Assembly (NCBI RefSeq): GCF_033954455.1
Contig: NZ_CP121473.1
Coordinates: forward strand, 5,070,501 to 5,134,500
Direction of reading: 5' to 3'
DNA: 64,000 nt
DNA from: Thiorhodovibrio litoralis
GTDB lineage: Bacteria > Pseudomonadota > Gammaproteobacteria > Chromatiales > Chromatiaceae
Notes under the pieces: model-generated
The model's input: the letters and a program-made list of their open reading frames with translations, nothing else
Database searches by the model: none
What the model was told of the DNA's origin: nothing
In this document: positions 35,169-43,511 of the stretch, one piece after another
How positions within the stretch are numbered: position 1 is the stretch's first letter
Layout: every line of letters begins with the position of its first letter
Translations under genes and position numbers: made by a program

Positions 35169-36592
35169 GGACAGAGCAGGGAAATCAGGCTGCGCGCCCC
35201 GATGTTCAGGTAGTTGTTGAATTGCAAAAAGACCATCAGCTGCCGAAGCGTCATCCAGCAGTAGTTTTCCGGCAGTTCCAGGTGCCGCGATTCGTCCAGC
35301 TCAACAATGATGTTCAGGTTTTGTTCCTGAAAGAAGCGGCCGCCCTCCTCGGATTGCAGGGAGCGGTGCCAGACTCGACTGTTGTCCGGTTGGAGGAATT
35401 CATCGAGAAACGGCACCTCGTAGGCATTGTGCCCGGGCCGATAATTGCCGGTCAGGCATTGCACCGTGGGTGCCAGTTCCAGAGTGTCGAAATTACCCGC
35501 TTCCACCTTGGCCTGCACCAGAAAATGCAGCACGCCGCCGACGCGTTGAACCAAGAAGCCCAGGATGCCCTCCTGGGCTGGCCGTATCATCGGTTGCTGC
35601 CACTGGGCCACCTCGCGGCCGGCGATTTTCACGTCCACGCCGATCACCGAGAAATACTTGTGGTCCTCGTGGTGGATGCAGTTGCCGTCGTAGTGCCAGT
35701 GGCGAACGTCTTGCACCGGGATGCGTTCTGCCGTCAACTCGTAGCGGAACTTCAGGCGCGTGATCCAGGAGATGAGCTGATTGAATGAATGGATGGGTGG
35801 CCCGTCGTCGAACAAGCTGCGGCAATCCCCCCGCTGCTCCCCAAAGACCGCATCAGAGACCGCATCGGCCGAACAGGGGTCCTGACTGGGGGCAAGCGGC
35901 ATGCCCGCCACCAGGCTGCGCAAATCCATATTGACCAGATTGTTCTCTGCCATGAGTTGCTTGATCTGGCCCAGGGTGGCCCAGCGGAATGCGTCATGGA
36001 CCGGTATCCGGGTGTCGGCGTCGAGTTCAACCACCATGTTGCGGTTGCGCTTATGCAGAAAACGGCCGCCCTGCTCGGATTGAAGCTGATCGACGATAAC
36101 CTGGGTGGGCTGTTCCCCGTTGAAATAGTCCAAATAGGCCGGGGCACGGCCGAGGTGGATGCGGGTGTAGTTGCTGCGGGTGGCCTGCAGGGTGGGGGAG
36201 AGTTGCACCTGGTTGAGGTTGCCGGGTTCGATCTTGGCCTGCAGCAGAAAGTGCAGGACGCCGTCGATCTCCCTGGCGAGCAGACCGAGAAAGCCGACTT
36301 CCGGTTGATTCAAGATCGGTTGCTCCCAGCAGCCGAGTCGCTCCAGATTGGTCTGCACCCGCACGCCTTCGACGCGGAAGAATCGGCCGCTACGGTGACA
36401 CAGAGCGCCCTGCCGGTCATCGAAAGACCAGCCATCCAGGCGTGCTAAGGGGATTGGCTCGATGCAGCAATCGGTCGCTTGGCGGATGCCCGCGACCCAT
36501 TGCAGGATTTCCGCGACGCTGTGCAGGGTTGATTCCCGAGTCAGCAGGGAACGCTGAAACCTCGCCGTGTCGGCGTCTTCATCCCTTAGCAT
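35165..36592 (-). CDS. NDP-hexose 2,3-dehydratase
   Basis: Removes the C2 hydroxyl of NDP-4-keto-6-deoxyhexose, the committed step to 2-deoxysugars (EvaA/TylX3/SpnO type). The ATG at 36592 gives 475 residues. The protein is an internal duplication of about 200 residues, as expected for the family: the first half has WEQPILNQPEVGFLGLL, GVLHFLLQAKIEPGN and SPTLQATRSNYTR; the second has WQQPMIRPAQEGILGFL, GVLHFLVQAKVEAGN and APTVQCLTGNY. Both halves keep the GRFF/KYFxVxGV motif. No strong ribosome site is seen. The gene leads the operon 2,3-dehydratase, 3-ketoreductase, 4-ketoreductase/epimerase, glycosyltransferase. rmlA/rmlB genes that would supply the substrate are not in the window. Confidence 0.9.
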   Translation of the reverse strand: MLRDEDADTARFQRSLLTRESTLHSVAEILQWVAGIRQATDCCIEPIPLARLDGWSFDDRQGALCHRSGRFFRVEGVRVQTNLERLGCWEQPILNQPEVGFLGLLAREIDGVLHFLLQAKIEPGNLNQVQLSPTLQATRSNYTRIHLGRAPAYLDYFNGEQPTQVIVDQLQSEQGGRFLHKRNRNMVVELDADTRIPVHDAFRWATLGQIKQLMAENNLVNMDLRSLVAGMPLAPSQDPCSADAVSDAVFGEQRGDCRSLFDDGPPIHSFNQLISWITRLKFRYELTAERIPVQDVRHWHYDGNCIHHEDHKYFSVIGVDVKIAGREVAQWQQPMIRPAQEGILGFLVQRVGGVLHFLVQAKVEAGNFDTLELAPTVQCLTGNYRPGHNAYEVPFLDEFLQPDNSRVWHRSLQSEEGGRFFQEQNLNIIVELDESRHLELPENYCWMTLRQLMVFLQFNNYLNIGARSLISLLCP

Positions 36593-37092
36593 CGGCACCG
36601 ACCAGGCGCCTGAGGCCGCGCAAGACAGTCCAGAGCGAGAGGGTGAAATCGACCGCGTAGATGATTGGGTTCGCACGGAAAAAGCGCTGGTCGATTTTCA
36701 TCTGAAGGCCAAGGTGATTTCCGCGACAGGATTTACCCGAAATCATGTCGGATAAGGGTACCCCATTTGGGCCAGGGTCGGGCTGCGCTCCAAACGAGCC
36801 TCGACCGCCTTCATGGCCTCTGTGATCCCCCAAGGGTCACGTGGCGCAGGATGGTCACCAAGGAGCGGGTTTTCCGCATAGACTAGCGGGTCGCCCCTTA
36901 GCCGCCACGGGGGACTGGGATTCAGTCGCCCAGCCCGAGCCGGAGTTCGAGCTCGAGTTCGAGTTCAAGCTGTTTCAACTACAAACTTCCTGCGACACCC
37001 CTTAAACTTCCTGCTCCCTTGCCGTTCGCCAGGCTGCCAGCCGCGTCAGGTCTCAATCTGGCGACGACGCCAACTGAAGAGTTCTCACACCC
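36593..37092. other. Intergenic region between the deoxysugar operon and trpB2
   Basis: This 500-base gap should carry the divergent promoters of the deoxysugar operon and trpB2. A minus-strand frame at 36579-36701 (39 codons, MKIDQRFFRANPIIYAVDFT then LSLWTVLRGLRRLVG) overlaps the dehydratase start by 14 bases and could be a small leader gene, without a visible ribosome site. At 36944-36970 there is a GAGTTC-type hexamer repeat. I see no clear promoter boxes. Confidence 0.45.
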
Positions 37093-38454
37093 ATGAGCGA
37101 CACTGTTAAATACCTGCTCGACGAAGAGCACCTGCCCAAGACCTGGTACAACATCAACGCCGACATGCCCGAGCCCATGGCTCCGGTGCTGCATCCGGGT
37201 ACCAAGCAGCCGATCGGCCCGGATGATCTCGCCGTGATCTTCCCGCGCGCGGTGATCGAGCAGGAAATGAGTACCGAGCGCGAGATCGAAATCCCCGAGC
37301 CGGTGCGCGAGGTCTACCGGCAATGGCGCCCTTCGCCGCTGTTTCGCGCCCGTCGCCTGGAGAAGGCGCTCGATACACCGGCGCGCATCTACTATAAGTA
37401 CGAGGGCGTCAGCCCCGCCGGCAGCCACAAGCCCAATACGGCCATTGCGCAGGCTTTCTACAACAAGCAGGAGGGCGTCAAGCGCATTACCACCGAGACC
37501 GGCGCTGGCCAGTGGGGATCTTCCCTGGCGCTGGCGGGGACCTTCTTTGGGCTTGAGATCGTCGTCTACATGGTCCGCGTCAGCTTTGACCACAAACCCT
37601 ATCGGCGTGCCTTCATGGAGACTTTCGGCGCCCAATGTATCGCGAGCCCCAGCAACACCACCGAATCCGGACGTGCGATTCTCGCCGAGCATCCTGACAG
37701 CACCGGCAGCTTAGGTATTGCGATCAGCGAGGCGGTCGAACTCGCCGCTCAGCGCGATGACACCAAGTACGCGCTCGGCAGCGTGCTTAACCATGTGCTC
37801 TTGCACCAGACGGTGACAGGTATCGAGGCCAAGGAGCAGATGGCCATGGCCGATGATTACCCGGACATGGTGATCGGCTGCACCGGCGGCGGCAGTAATT
37901 TCGCCGGGCTGGCTTTTCCGTTTCTTGAGGAGCGGCTGCGGCGCGGACGTGACATCGAGTTCATCGCCGTGGAGCCATCGGCTTGCCCGACCCTGACCAA
38001 GGGCGCCTTTGCGTATGACTTCGGCGACACCGCCCATCTGACGCCCCTGGTCAAGATGTACACCCTGGGCTCTGGTTTCGTGCCCCCGGGCTTTCATGCC
38101 GGCGGGCTGCGTTACCACGGCATGGCGCCGCAGATCAGCCACCTGAGCAAGCTCGGGCTGCTCAACCCGCGCTCCTACAATCAGCTCGAATGCTTCGCCG
38201 CCGGCATTACCTTCGCCAAGGCCGAAGGCATCCTGCCTGCGCCGGAGGCCAACCACGCGGTACGCGGTGCGATTCACGAGGCGGAGAAATGTCGCGAATC
38301 GGGCGAATCCAAGGCGATTCTGTTCAACCTATGCGGCCATGGGCACTTCGACATGCAGGCCTATATGGACTACACGGCCGGCAAGTTGAAGGATCTGGTC
38401 TACGACGAGTCCGAAGTGGCCATGGCACTGGCAGGGCTGCCCTCGGTCGGCTGA
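37093..38454 (+). CDS. Tryptophan synthase beta-like protein TrpB2
   Basis: PLP enzyme of the TrpB2 type, which condenses indole and serine to tryptophan. The 453-residue protein is about 50 longer than classical TrpB because of N-terminal sequence ([20 protein letters not shown]), a TrpB2 hallmark. The PLP lysine is K113 in [13 protein letters not shown]; the phosphate loop [12 protein letters not shown] is near residue 260 and the glutamate in TETGAGQWG near 135. No trpA, trpC or other trp genes are adjacent, in keeping with TrpB2 proteins acting as stand-alone indole salvage enzymes. The gene starts with ATG after a GAAGAG sequence about eight bases upstream. Confidence 0.93.
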   Translation: MSDTVKYLLDEEHLPKTWYNINADMPEPMAPVLHPGTKQPIGPDDLAVIFPRAVIEQEMSTEREIEIPEPVREVYRQWRPSPLFRARRLEKALDTPARIYYKYEGVSPAGSHKPNTAIAQAFYNKQEGVKRITTETGAGQWGSSLALAGTFFGLEIVVYMVRVSFDHKPYRRAFMETFGAQCIASPSNTTESGRAILAEHPDSTGSLGIAISEAVELAAQRDDTKYALGSVLNHVLLHQTVTGIEAKEQMAMADDYPDMVIGCTGGGSNFAGLAFPFLEERLRRGRDIEFIAVEPSACPTLTKGAFAYDFGDTAHLTPLVKMYTLGSGFVPPGFHAGGLRYHGMAPQISHLSKLGLLNPRSYNQLECFAAGITFAKAEGILPAPEANHAVRGAIHEAEKCRESGESKAILFNLCGHGHFDMQAYMDYTAGKLKDLVYDESEVAMALAGLPSVG

Positions 38455-38563
38455 GCCGGGAGCTGCGCGCCGAAACCCGGCGCGCTTCAAGTTCCACTCT
38501 CGAGTTGGTAAGCTGCCGGGTTTTTGGCAGCCTGCGCCAGCGTGAGAGGTTCAAGACTCCGAG

Positions 38564-38863
38564 TTGGCCGGCGCGACCCTGGCCGATATCGAAGAGTACC
38601 GCCTCGGCGATGACATCGCCAAGGCCTTCAAACGCCAGAACCCCGTGCGCGCCGCTCAGCTGACACGGACCTCAAGCGATCCCCACAATCGCGATTACTT
38701 CTTCAACTCAATCGAGCGCTGGTATCAGGCCGCGCTGGGCATGAAACCGCCCGCGCGGAAAGCGCTTCTGACCGAACTGCGCGACAGCTGCCGGATCGTC
38801 GATGAAAATCATCCGCTGATGATTGAAATCGCGACCGCGCTCAATGAGCCCCAGACCCCATGA
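38564..38863 (+). CDS. Hypothetical protein (99 residues), first gene of a GrpE-like operon
   Basis: I do not recognise the family. It is a soluble, mostly helical protein (DIEEYRLGDDIAKAFKRQNP, YFFNSIERWYQAALGMKPPA, LTELRDSCRIVDEN). The only usable start after the upstream stop (38543) is TTG at 38564, with AGAGG 14 bases upstream, so the start is uncertain. Its stop overlaps the next gene by four bases (ATGA), showing translational coupling. The operon also codes a J-like protein and a GrpE-like protein, which suggests a chaperone-related role. Confidence 0.6.
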   Translation: MAGATLADIEEYRLGDDIAKAFKRQNPVRAAQLTRTSSDPHNRDYFFNSIERWYQAALGMKPPARKALLTELRDSCRIVDENHPLMIEIATALNEPQTP

Positions 38864-39243
38864 CCAATCCATTCGCCATCCTGTCCCTCGGGCCCGCCGC
38901 CAGCAAGCGTGAGATCCTGGTGGCGGTCGCCGCGGAACTGCGCGCCGGGCGCTTTGACGCGCGCGTCATCGCCGAGGCACAGAAGACCCTGTTCGACCCT
39001 CTGGCCCGCACAGTCGCCGAATTCGAGCACTGCTTCGATGCATGTGGCCGCTCGCCCAGCCCTAAGCCAGACCGGGAGCCAGACCGGGAGCCAGATCTGG
39101 AACCGCCCGGATCGCCTGATCCGAGCGCCGCGACTCGAACGGCTCTGTTGAGTGTCAAACCCAGCACTCAGCGACAAGGAACGGCTCAGGGCCAAGCTGA
39201 TCGTGCTCCAACGCGCCACGCTCGGCTTGAGCGCCGAGCTTGA
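38860..39243 (+). CDS. Hypothetical protein with J-domain-like N-terminus lacking HPD
   Basis: 127 residues. The first 55 residues follow the J-domain layout (NPFAILSLGPAASKREILVA, then AEAQKTLFDPLARTVAEFEH, as in NPYEILGV...EINxAYxxLxDPxxRxxYD), but helix II is short and the HPD tripeptide that activates Hsp70 is missing. After that comes a 12-base tandem repeat coding for DREPDREPDLEPP and an Arg/Thr/Gln-rich tail. The last 90 bases overlap the start of the GrpE-like gene in another frame, so the tail may be a secondary extension. The J-like assignment is inference from pattern. Confidence 0.55.
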   Translation: MTNPFAILSLGPAASKREILVAVAAELRAGRFDARVIAEAQKTLFDPLARTVAEFEHCFDACGRSPSPKPDREPDREPDLEPPGSPDPSAATRTALLSVKPSTQRQGTAQGQADRAPTRHARLERRA

Positions 39244-39649
39244 AGCGCACAAGCGCGAGACGCGAAATCAGGAGGACGACCTGTTCCTGGAACTGGTCGG
39301 GGTGCTCGACGCCTTCGAGAATCTGTTCAACAACATGGCGCCGATGGATGAGCAGGGCTCGCTCGACAAATCGACCAAACGGGCGTTCAAGAGCGTCCGT
39401 GCCATTCACAGAAAGCTCAGACGCCTGCTGGAGGCGCGCGGCATCGAACAGCTCGATTTTCCCGATGGTCGCGCCCTACTCGGGCGCTGCAAAGTCATTG
39501 AGACCCAGGCCAGGGACGACGTCGAGGAAGGAACCATCCTTGCGGTAGTTCGCAACGGCTACCACCGCGGGGAGCAGATCCTCAGACCGGCGGAGGTTAT
39601 CACCGCGTCGCGCAGCCGAGCAGCGACCGCAACGCACCAAGACCCATGA
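39152..39649 (+). CDS. GrpE-like nucleotide exchange factor
   Basis: 165-residue protein of the GrpE family, which releases ADP from Hsp70. An N-terminal helix (LRAKLIVLQRATLGLSAELE) is followed by DDLFLELVGVLDAFENLF, and the C-terminal beta domain has RGIEQLDFPDGRALLGRCKV, EEGTILAVVRNGYHRGEQIL and RPAEVI. These align with GrpE GVExIxxxGxxFDP...VxxVxxxGYxxxDRVLRPAxV. The start is GTG at 39152, the first possible codon after an upstream stop; no ribosome site is seen. It lies outside any dnaK-dnaJ cluster and differs from canonical GrpE, so it probably serves a second, specialised Hsp70. The stop codon falls inside a 7-bp tandem repeat. Confidence 0.75.
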   Translation: MSNPALSDKERLRAKLIVLQRATLGLSAELEAHKRETRNQEDDLFLELVGVLDAFENLFNNMAPMDEQGSLDKSTKRAFKSVRAIHRKLRRLLEARGIEQLDFPDGRALLGRCKVIETQARDDVEEGTILAVVRNGYHRGEQILRPAEVITASRSRAATATHQDP

Positions 39650-39702
39650 CCCATGACCCATGACCCATGACCCATGACCCATGACCCATGACCCATGACC
39701 CA
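39642..39702. repeat. 7-bp tandem repeat (ACCCATG), about 8.7 copies
   Basis: Eight perfect ACCCATG units (39642-39697) plus a partial ACCCA. It lies between the convergent GrpE-like and DUF3299 genes and includes the GrpE-like stop codon. Because 7 is not a multiple of 3, changes in copy number would move the reading frame of anything translated across it. Confidence 0.97.
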
Positions 39703-39775
39703 CCAAGGGCGCTGACGCAACAGATCGACATCCCCTTTGACCGGTCCAGGCGCTGCCGCTCGGGATTGCGGCTGA

Positions 39776-40369
39776 TTATTCCTTAATTTCGTATGGCGTG
39801 ACTCGCGCCTGCTCGATGCGATAGCCGGCGTTGCCGAGGTCGCTGTCGAATTGCTCCACCTGCATGGTGCCCTCGACCCAGACGGTGTCGAACAGGGCGC
39901 CGACATAGGGTCGACCCTCGCGCGTTTGCACATAGACGGTCTGATTAGCCGGCGGCGGCGGCACATGGATGCAGGCGCCGAAGTAGGGCACCAGCAGGAA
40001 GGCATTAATCTTCTCGGCCTGAAGGTCCACCGGCACCACGAAGCCGGGTAAACGCACCCGTCGCCCGTCCAGCTCTGGCACGACCGGAGCCTGCTGCCAC
40101 AGTGCCTGGAGTTTATCCATCAGTTCTGCGGCGCGCGGGTCTTCGTCGGCCACGTCCTCGACATTGAAGTCCTCGAGCAGCTTTTCCGGTTGCCAGTCGG
40201 CGGGCAGCAGATCGTCCCAGGTTAGCTCCTCAGCCGGCTCGGACGCGTCATCGTCCTGATTGCCGCAGCCCGCGACCAGCAGCGCCAGCATCACGCCAAG
40301 CGCCACACCCCATCGCCGCGTAGACCGCGCCCCAGCCGCGCACGAACCCCCTTGCCCAGTTGCTCTCAT
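39776..40369 (-). CDS. DUF3299 domain lipoprotein
   Basis: Predicted lipoprotein of 197 residues. The lipobox is LLVAGC, with C35 as the lipidated cysteine, and an acidic linker (DDDASEPAEELTWDD) follows. The C-terminal domain has GRRVRLPGFVVPVD, FLLVPYFGACIHVPPPPAN and NAGYRIEQARVTPYEI, the conserved DUF3299 pattern. Its function is not known. It is the last gene on the same strand as znuA-znuC-znuB (about 117 bases after znuB), and DUF3299 proteins are often found beside metal or macrolide-type ABC transporters, so a link to zinc handling is plausible. Residues before the membrane segment (1-20) may mean that translation starts downstream at the Met in GVALGVMLAL. Confidence 0.82.
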   Translation of the reverse strand: MRATGQGGSCAAGARSTRRWGVALGVMLALLVAGCGNQDDDASEPAEELTWDDLLPADWQPEKLLEDFNVEDVADEDPRAAELMDKLQALWQQAPVVPELDGRRVRLPGFVVPVDLQAEKINAFLLVPYFGACIHVPPPPANQTVYVQTREGRPYVGALFDTVWVEGTMQVEQFDSDLGNAGYRIEQARVTPYEIKE

Positions 40370-40486
40370 CGCTCACACCTATAGCCGATTGTCACCGCGC
40401 CCTCACGCAATCCAGCCCTGTATCAGGCACCAAGTTAGTCTGGCATCAATAGTTTCACGCGCTTACTGGCCGATCTCCTGTCGAGC

Positions 40487-41362
40487 TCAGCTCCCGTCCG
40501 GTCCGGATGTTTGTCCAGAGGCGGCGAGCGCTGAGTGCCGACGCCAGCGGAGCCACAGCCGCTTTGCCACCAGTGCCACGAAATAGGCACTGCCCGCCAA
40601 TACAATGATAGTCGGTCCGGCGGGCCAGTCCGGCGCATAGGACAGCGCCAGACCGCCGCTGGTCAGCAGCGCGCCGAGCAGCGTCGCCAGCAGCATCATC
40701 ACCGCCAGGGAGCTGGTCCAGAGCCCGGCAATGGCGGCCGGCAGTGTCAGCAGCGCGATAACCAGGATCAGGCCAACCACCTGAATCATCAGCACCACGG
40801 TGATCGCCACCAGCACCAAGAGCGCAAGATAGAGCGCGTTGACAGGAATGCCCCGCAGCCGCGCGAACTCTTCGTCAAAGGCCACGGCGACGAACTGCCG
40901 GTAGAAAAGAGTCAGGCTGATCAGCAGCACGCCGTCGAGCAGCGCCATGAACACCAACTCACGTCGGGGAACCAGCAAAATACTGCCGAACAGAAAGCTC
41001 ATCAGGTCCGATGTGTAACCGGGCGTCTTGGCAATAAATAAAATGCCGACGGCCATGCCGATGGCCCAGAGCGCGCCGATGGTGGTGTCCTCGCGGGCGT
41101 CCGAGTAAAGCCGCACCCAGCCGATCAGCAAGGCCGCCACCACCGCGGCGACCAAGGCTCCGAGCAGGGGATCGAAGCTGAAATAGACCGCCGCGCCCAT
41201 CCCGGCCAGCACCGAGTGCGCGATGCCGCCAGCCAGAAAGGTGATGCGCTTGACCACCACAAAGGGCCCCATCAGCCCGCAGCCAAGGCTTGCCAGTAAG
41301 CCCGCGACCAGCGCCTGTTGCAAAAAGTCGTGCTGGACCAGCGCGGCGAGGAACTCAGTCAT
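40487..41362 (-). CDS. znuB: Zinc ABC transporter permease ZnuB
   Basis: Integral membrane subunit of the high-affinity Zn2+ (or Mn2+) importer. The 291-residue protein has about eight hydrophobic segments, beginning with ALVAGLLASLGCGLMGPFVV and including FLAGGIAHSVLAGMG and VNALYLALLVLVAITVVLMI; this is the ABC-3 family pattern. The C-terminal 20 residues are hydrophilic (HSALAASGQTSGPDGS). It follows znuC by about 66 bases on the same strand. Zinc rather than manganese is supported by the His-rich binding protein upstream. Confidence 0.9.
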   Translation of the reverse strand: MTEFLAALVQHDFLQQALVAGLLASLGCGLMGPFVVVKRITFLAGGIAHSVLAGMGAAVYFSFDPLLGALVAAVVAALLIGWVRLYSDAREDTTIGALWAIGMAVGILFIAKTPGYTSDLMSFLFGSILLVPRRELVFMALLDGVLLISLTLFYRQFVAVAFDEEFARLRGIPVNALYLALLVLVAITVVLMIQVVGLILVIALLTLPAAIAGLWTSSLAVMMLLATLLGALLTSGGLALSYAPDWPAGPTIIVLAGSAYFVALVAKRLWLRWRRHSALAASGQTSGPDGS

Positions 41363-41428
41363 GGCGCTTTATCCGCCTGATAACCTGACCGGCACCTCGG
41401 CGCAGCGGTCGAAATAGCTCCCCTCCGC

Positions 41429-42205
41429 TCAGTGTGCATGCACAATCCCCCGGACCTGCTCGCCATAGAGGTCAGTGATCACGTTCCCGTCAATCTCCCC
41501 CGTGGTGTGGCAAACCAGCGTGCGATTCAGGCAGGCGACCCGGCTAACATAGCCAGAGATGAACGCAATGTCGTGGGAAACCACCAGAATCGTCATGCGC
41601 GCGTTCAAGCGCGCCAGCAGCTCGAAGATTTCACCCTCAAGGCGCTGATCGATGTTGGCCGTGGGCTCGTCGAGAATCAGAATCTCCGGCTCACTGACCA
41701 GCGCGCGGGCAAGCAGCACCCGCTGCAACTGCCCACCGGAGAGCTTGCCGATCGGGCGCCGGGCCAGGTCCTCGGCCTCAACTTCGCACAGGGCGCGCTC
41801 CATGGCTTGGTGATCGCGCGGCGAATAGCGCAGCACCAGCCCGCGCGTTCCCAGACGGCCCATCAGCACGGCGTCGCCCACGGTGATCGGAAAATCGCGC
41901 GCGAAAGCGGGATATTGGGGCACATACCCAATCCGCCGACGCGCCTGCTTGGGGGCCAATCCGAGCACCCGCAAACGCCCGCCCGTGGGCTCGAGCAAAC
42001 CAAGAATCAGCTTCAGCAGGGTACTCTTGCCGCCAGCATTTGGGCCGACCAACCCGAGGAATTCACCACCCGCAACCGCGAGGGTCACATTCTCGAGCAC
42101 CCTCAGACCGTCGTAGGCGAATGACAGGGCCTCGACCTCGATGACTGGAAGCGGGGGCACTGGAGCGGTAGACACTGGAGCGGGTTGCTCAGACTTGGGG
42201 TTCAC
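41429..42205 (-). CDS. znuC: Zinc ABC transporter ATP-binding protein ZnuC
   Basis: ATPase subunit of the zinc importer, 258 residues. Walker A is GPNAGGKST (54-62), the signature is LSGGQLQRVLLARAL and Walker B is ILILDEPTANID, followed by the switch histidine in VVSHD. The N-terminal 22 residues are proline-rich and precede the domain. The last 20 residues (TDLYGEQVRGIVHAH) contain a short His-containing tail. It lies nine bases after znuA. Confidence 0.93.
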   Translation of the reverse strand: MNPKSEQPAPVSTAPVPPLPVIEVEALSFAYDGLRVLENVTLAVAGGEFLGLVGPNAGGKSTLLKLILGLLEPTGGRLRVLGLAPKQARRRIGYVPQYPAFARDFPITVGDAVLMGRLGTRGLVLRYSPRDHQAMERALCEVEAEDLARRPIGKLSGGQLQRVLLARALVSEPEILILDEPTANIDQRLEGEIFELLARLNARMTILVVSHDIAFISGYVSRVACLNRTLVCHTTGEIDGNVITDLYGEQVRGIVHAH

Positions 42206-42214
42206 TGGCGCGCA

Positions 42215-43207
42215 TCATTGGCTTGGCTTGGATGCCGCGGCGTCCGCAGACGGACCGGCAATGACTTGCGCCAAGGCACGCAGACTCTCGGCGTAATCGA
42301 CCGAGAGCGGATCAACGCTAGCGACCCGCCCGTCAATCGCCTGCGCCACCCGCCGAGCGGCACGCTGATCGAACTGCGGCTGCACCACAACCACATGAAT
42401 ATCCGAGGCACGCGCCTGCTCGATCACCACCGCCAGCCGCTTGGCTCCCGGCTCTTTTCCCTCAAACTCAACCGGAATCTGGCGCAGGCCATAGGCATCA
42501 GCAAAATACCCCCAAGCTGGGTGGTACACCATGAAAGACCGCTGTGCGATTCCACGCAGCCGCGCGGTCAGTTCTTCATCCAGAGCCTGAAGCTCGCGGT
42601 CGAATGTCTGCTGCCGGGCCAGATAGGCATCGGCATGGGCCGGATCGAGGGCGCTCAGGCGCTCACGAATCCGCACGATCATCTCGCGGACAAGGCGCGG
42701 ACTGGTCCACACATGCGCATCAAGCTCGCCATGCTGTCCGGTGTTGCCATGCTCGTGCGCCCCATGAGCGTCGTCATGGGCATGGGCCTCCATCGGACGC
42801 AGCGGCAGACCTTCGCGCAAATCCAGCACCTCCATGTCAGGATTGGCCGCGCTGATCCGACGCATCCAGGCGTCTTCAAACGGCACGCCAACCCGCACAT
42901 AAAGATCTGCCTGCGCCAGCGCCGCGACCTGCTGCGGACGCGGCTCGTAGGTGGCAGGACTTTGGCCGGGTAACACCATGACATCGACCTGCACATCATC
43001 TCCGCCAACCCGCTGCACGAAATACTGCACCGGGAGCACACTGGCGAATACTCGCAGACTCGGCGCCGAGTCCGCGCGAGCGCCGGGCGAGCACAGCGCC
43101 ACCAGCAGCACCAACGCAGGCACCCGCCCGATACCGCACGACCAGCACGCCCAAGTCGCCCGCACATAGAAGCGGATATCTATAGATCGATGCCTGAAGC
43201 ACCTCAT
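42215..43207 (-). CDS. znuA: Zinc ABC transporter substrate-binding protein ZnuA
   Basis: Periplasmic binding protein of the cluster A-I family. I chose the ATG at 43207 because GGAGG lies nine bases upstream; the resulting 330-residue precursor has a signal peptide (core VPALVLLVALCSPGARA, cleaved near ARA-DSAPS). A His/Asp-rich loop (EAHAHDDAHGAHEHGNTG, about 150-167) of the ZnuA type suggests zinc as the cargo. Metal ligands are likely the histidines in GQSPATYEPRP-adjacent LPGQSPATYE (no His), DAHVWTSP and VYHPAWGYFADAYGL. It heads the operon znuA-znuC-znuB. Confidence 0.92.
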   Translation of the reverse strand: MRCFRHRSIDIRFYVRATWACWSCGIGRVPALVLLVALCSPGARADSAPSLRVFASVLPVQYFVQRVGGDDVQVDVMVLPGQSPATYEPRPQQVAALAQADLYVRVGVPFEDAWMRRISAANPDMEVLDLREGLPLRPMEAHAHDDAHGAHEHGNTGQHGELDAHVWTSPRLVREMIVRIRERLSALDPAHADAYLARQQTFDRELQALDEELTARLRGIAQRSFMVYHPAWGYFADAYGLRQIPVEFEGKEPGAKRLAVVIEQARASDIHVVVVQPQFDQRAARRVAQAIDGRVASVDPLSVDYAESLRALAQVIAGPSADAAASKPSQ

Positions 43208-43355
43208 CCCGGCAAACCTCCGTTTAGACGACATCGGCCAGGCAAAATTAGCCAATCTCGGTCAAGCCGGCCTGGATCAATCCAGTCTAGATCAATCAGG
43301 CCAGATTTTCAGACAAGCCCAAATCAGACAGAATGCAAAACAAATCCAGCTGCTA

Positions 43356-43365
43356 TGTTATAACA
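43356..43365. promoter_or_regulatory. Possible Zur-type operator
   Basis: TGTTATAACA is a perfect 10-base palindrome in AT-rich sequence about 150 bases upstream of znuA. It resembles the core of Zur boxes of gammaproteobacteria (TGTTATANTATAACA) but lacks the central bases. No zur gene is present in the window, so this is only a candidate. Confidence 0.3.
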
Positions 43366-43483
43366 AAACAAGCAACATCGAGTTACCGCACATCCCACCG
43401 TCCTGACCACCACACACCTAAAGTTAATGATTTCAGCCATAGCGCGCGCAGGCTTGGGCCGCCAATTATTGGCCGTGCTATAT

Positions 43484-43511
43484 TTGTCGCCCTGTCGGCC
43501 TCATGTATAAT
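43484..43511 (+). promoter_or_regulatory. Sigma-70-like promoter upstream of cheY
   Basis: TTGTCG (43484-43489) and TATAAT (43506-43511) are separated by 16 bases, with TG just before the -10 box. The -10 is a perfect consensus. It points towards the chemotaxis operon. Confidence 0.6.

Noticed and set aside
39642-39702. CRISPR array
   Set aside because: The unit is 7 bases without spacers; no other array-like structure or cas gene is in the window.
39476-40005. Minus-strand frames reading through the heptamer repeat (VMGHGSW repeats)
   Set aside because: The repeated peptide is only the translation of the 7-bp tandem repeat; no start or domain supports a gene.
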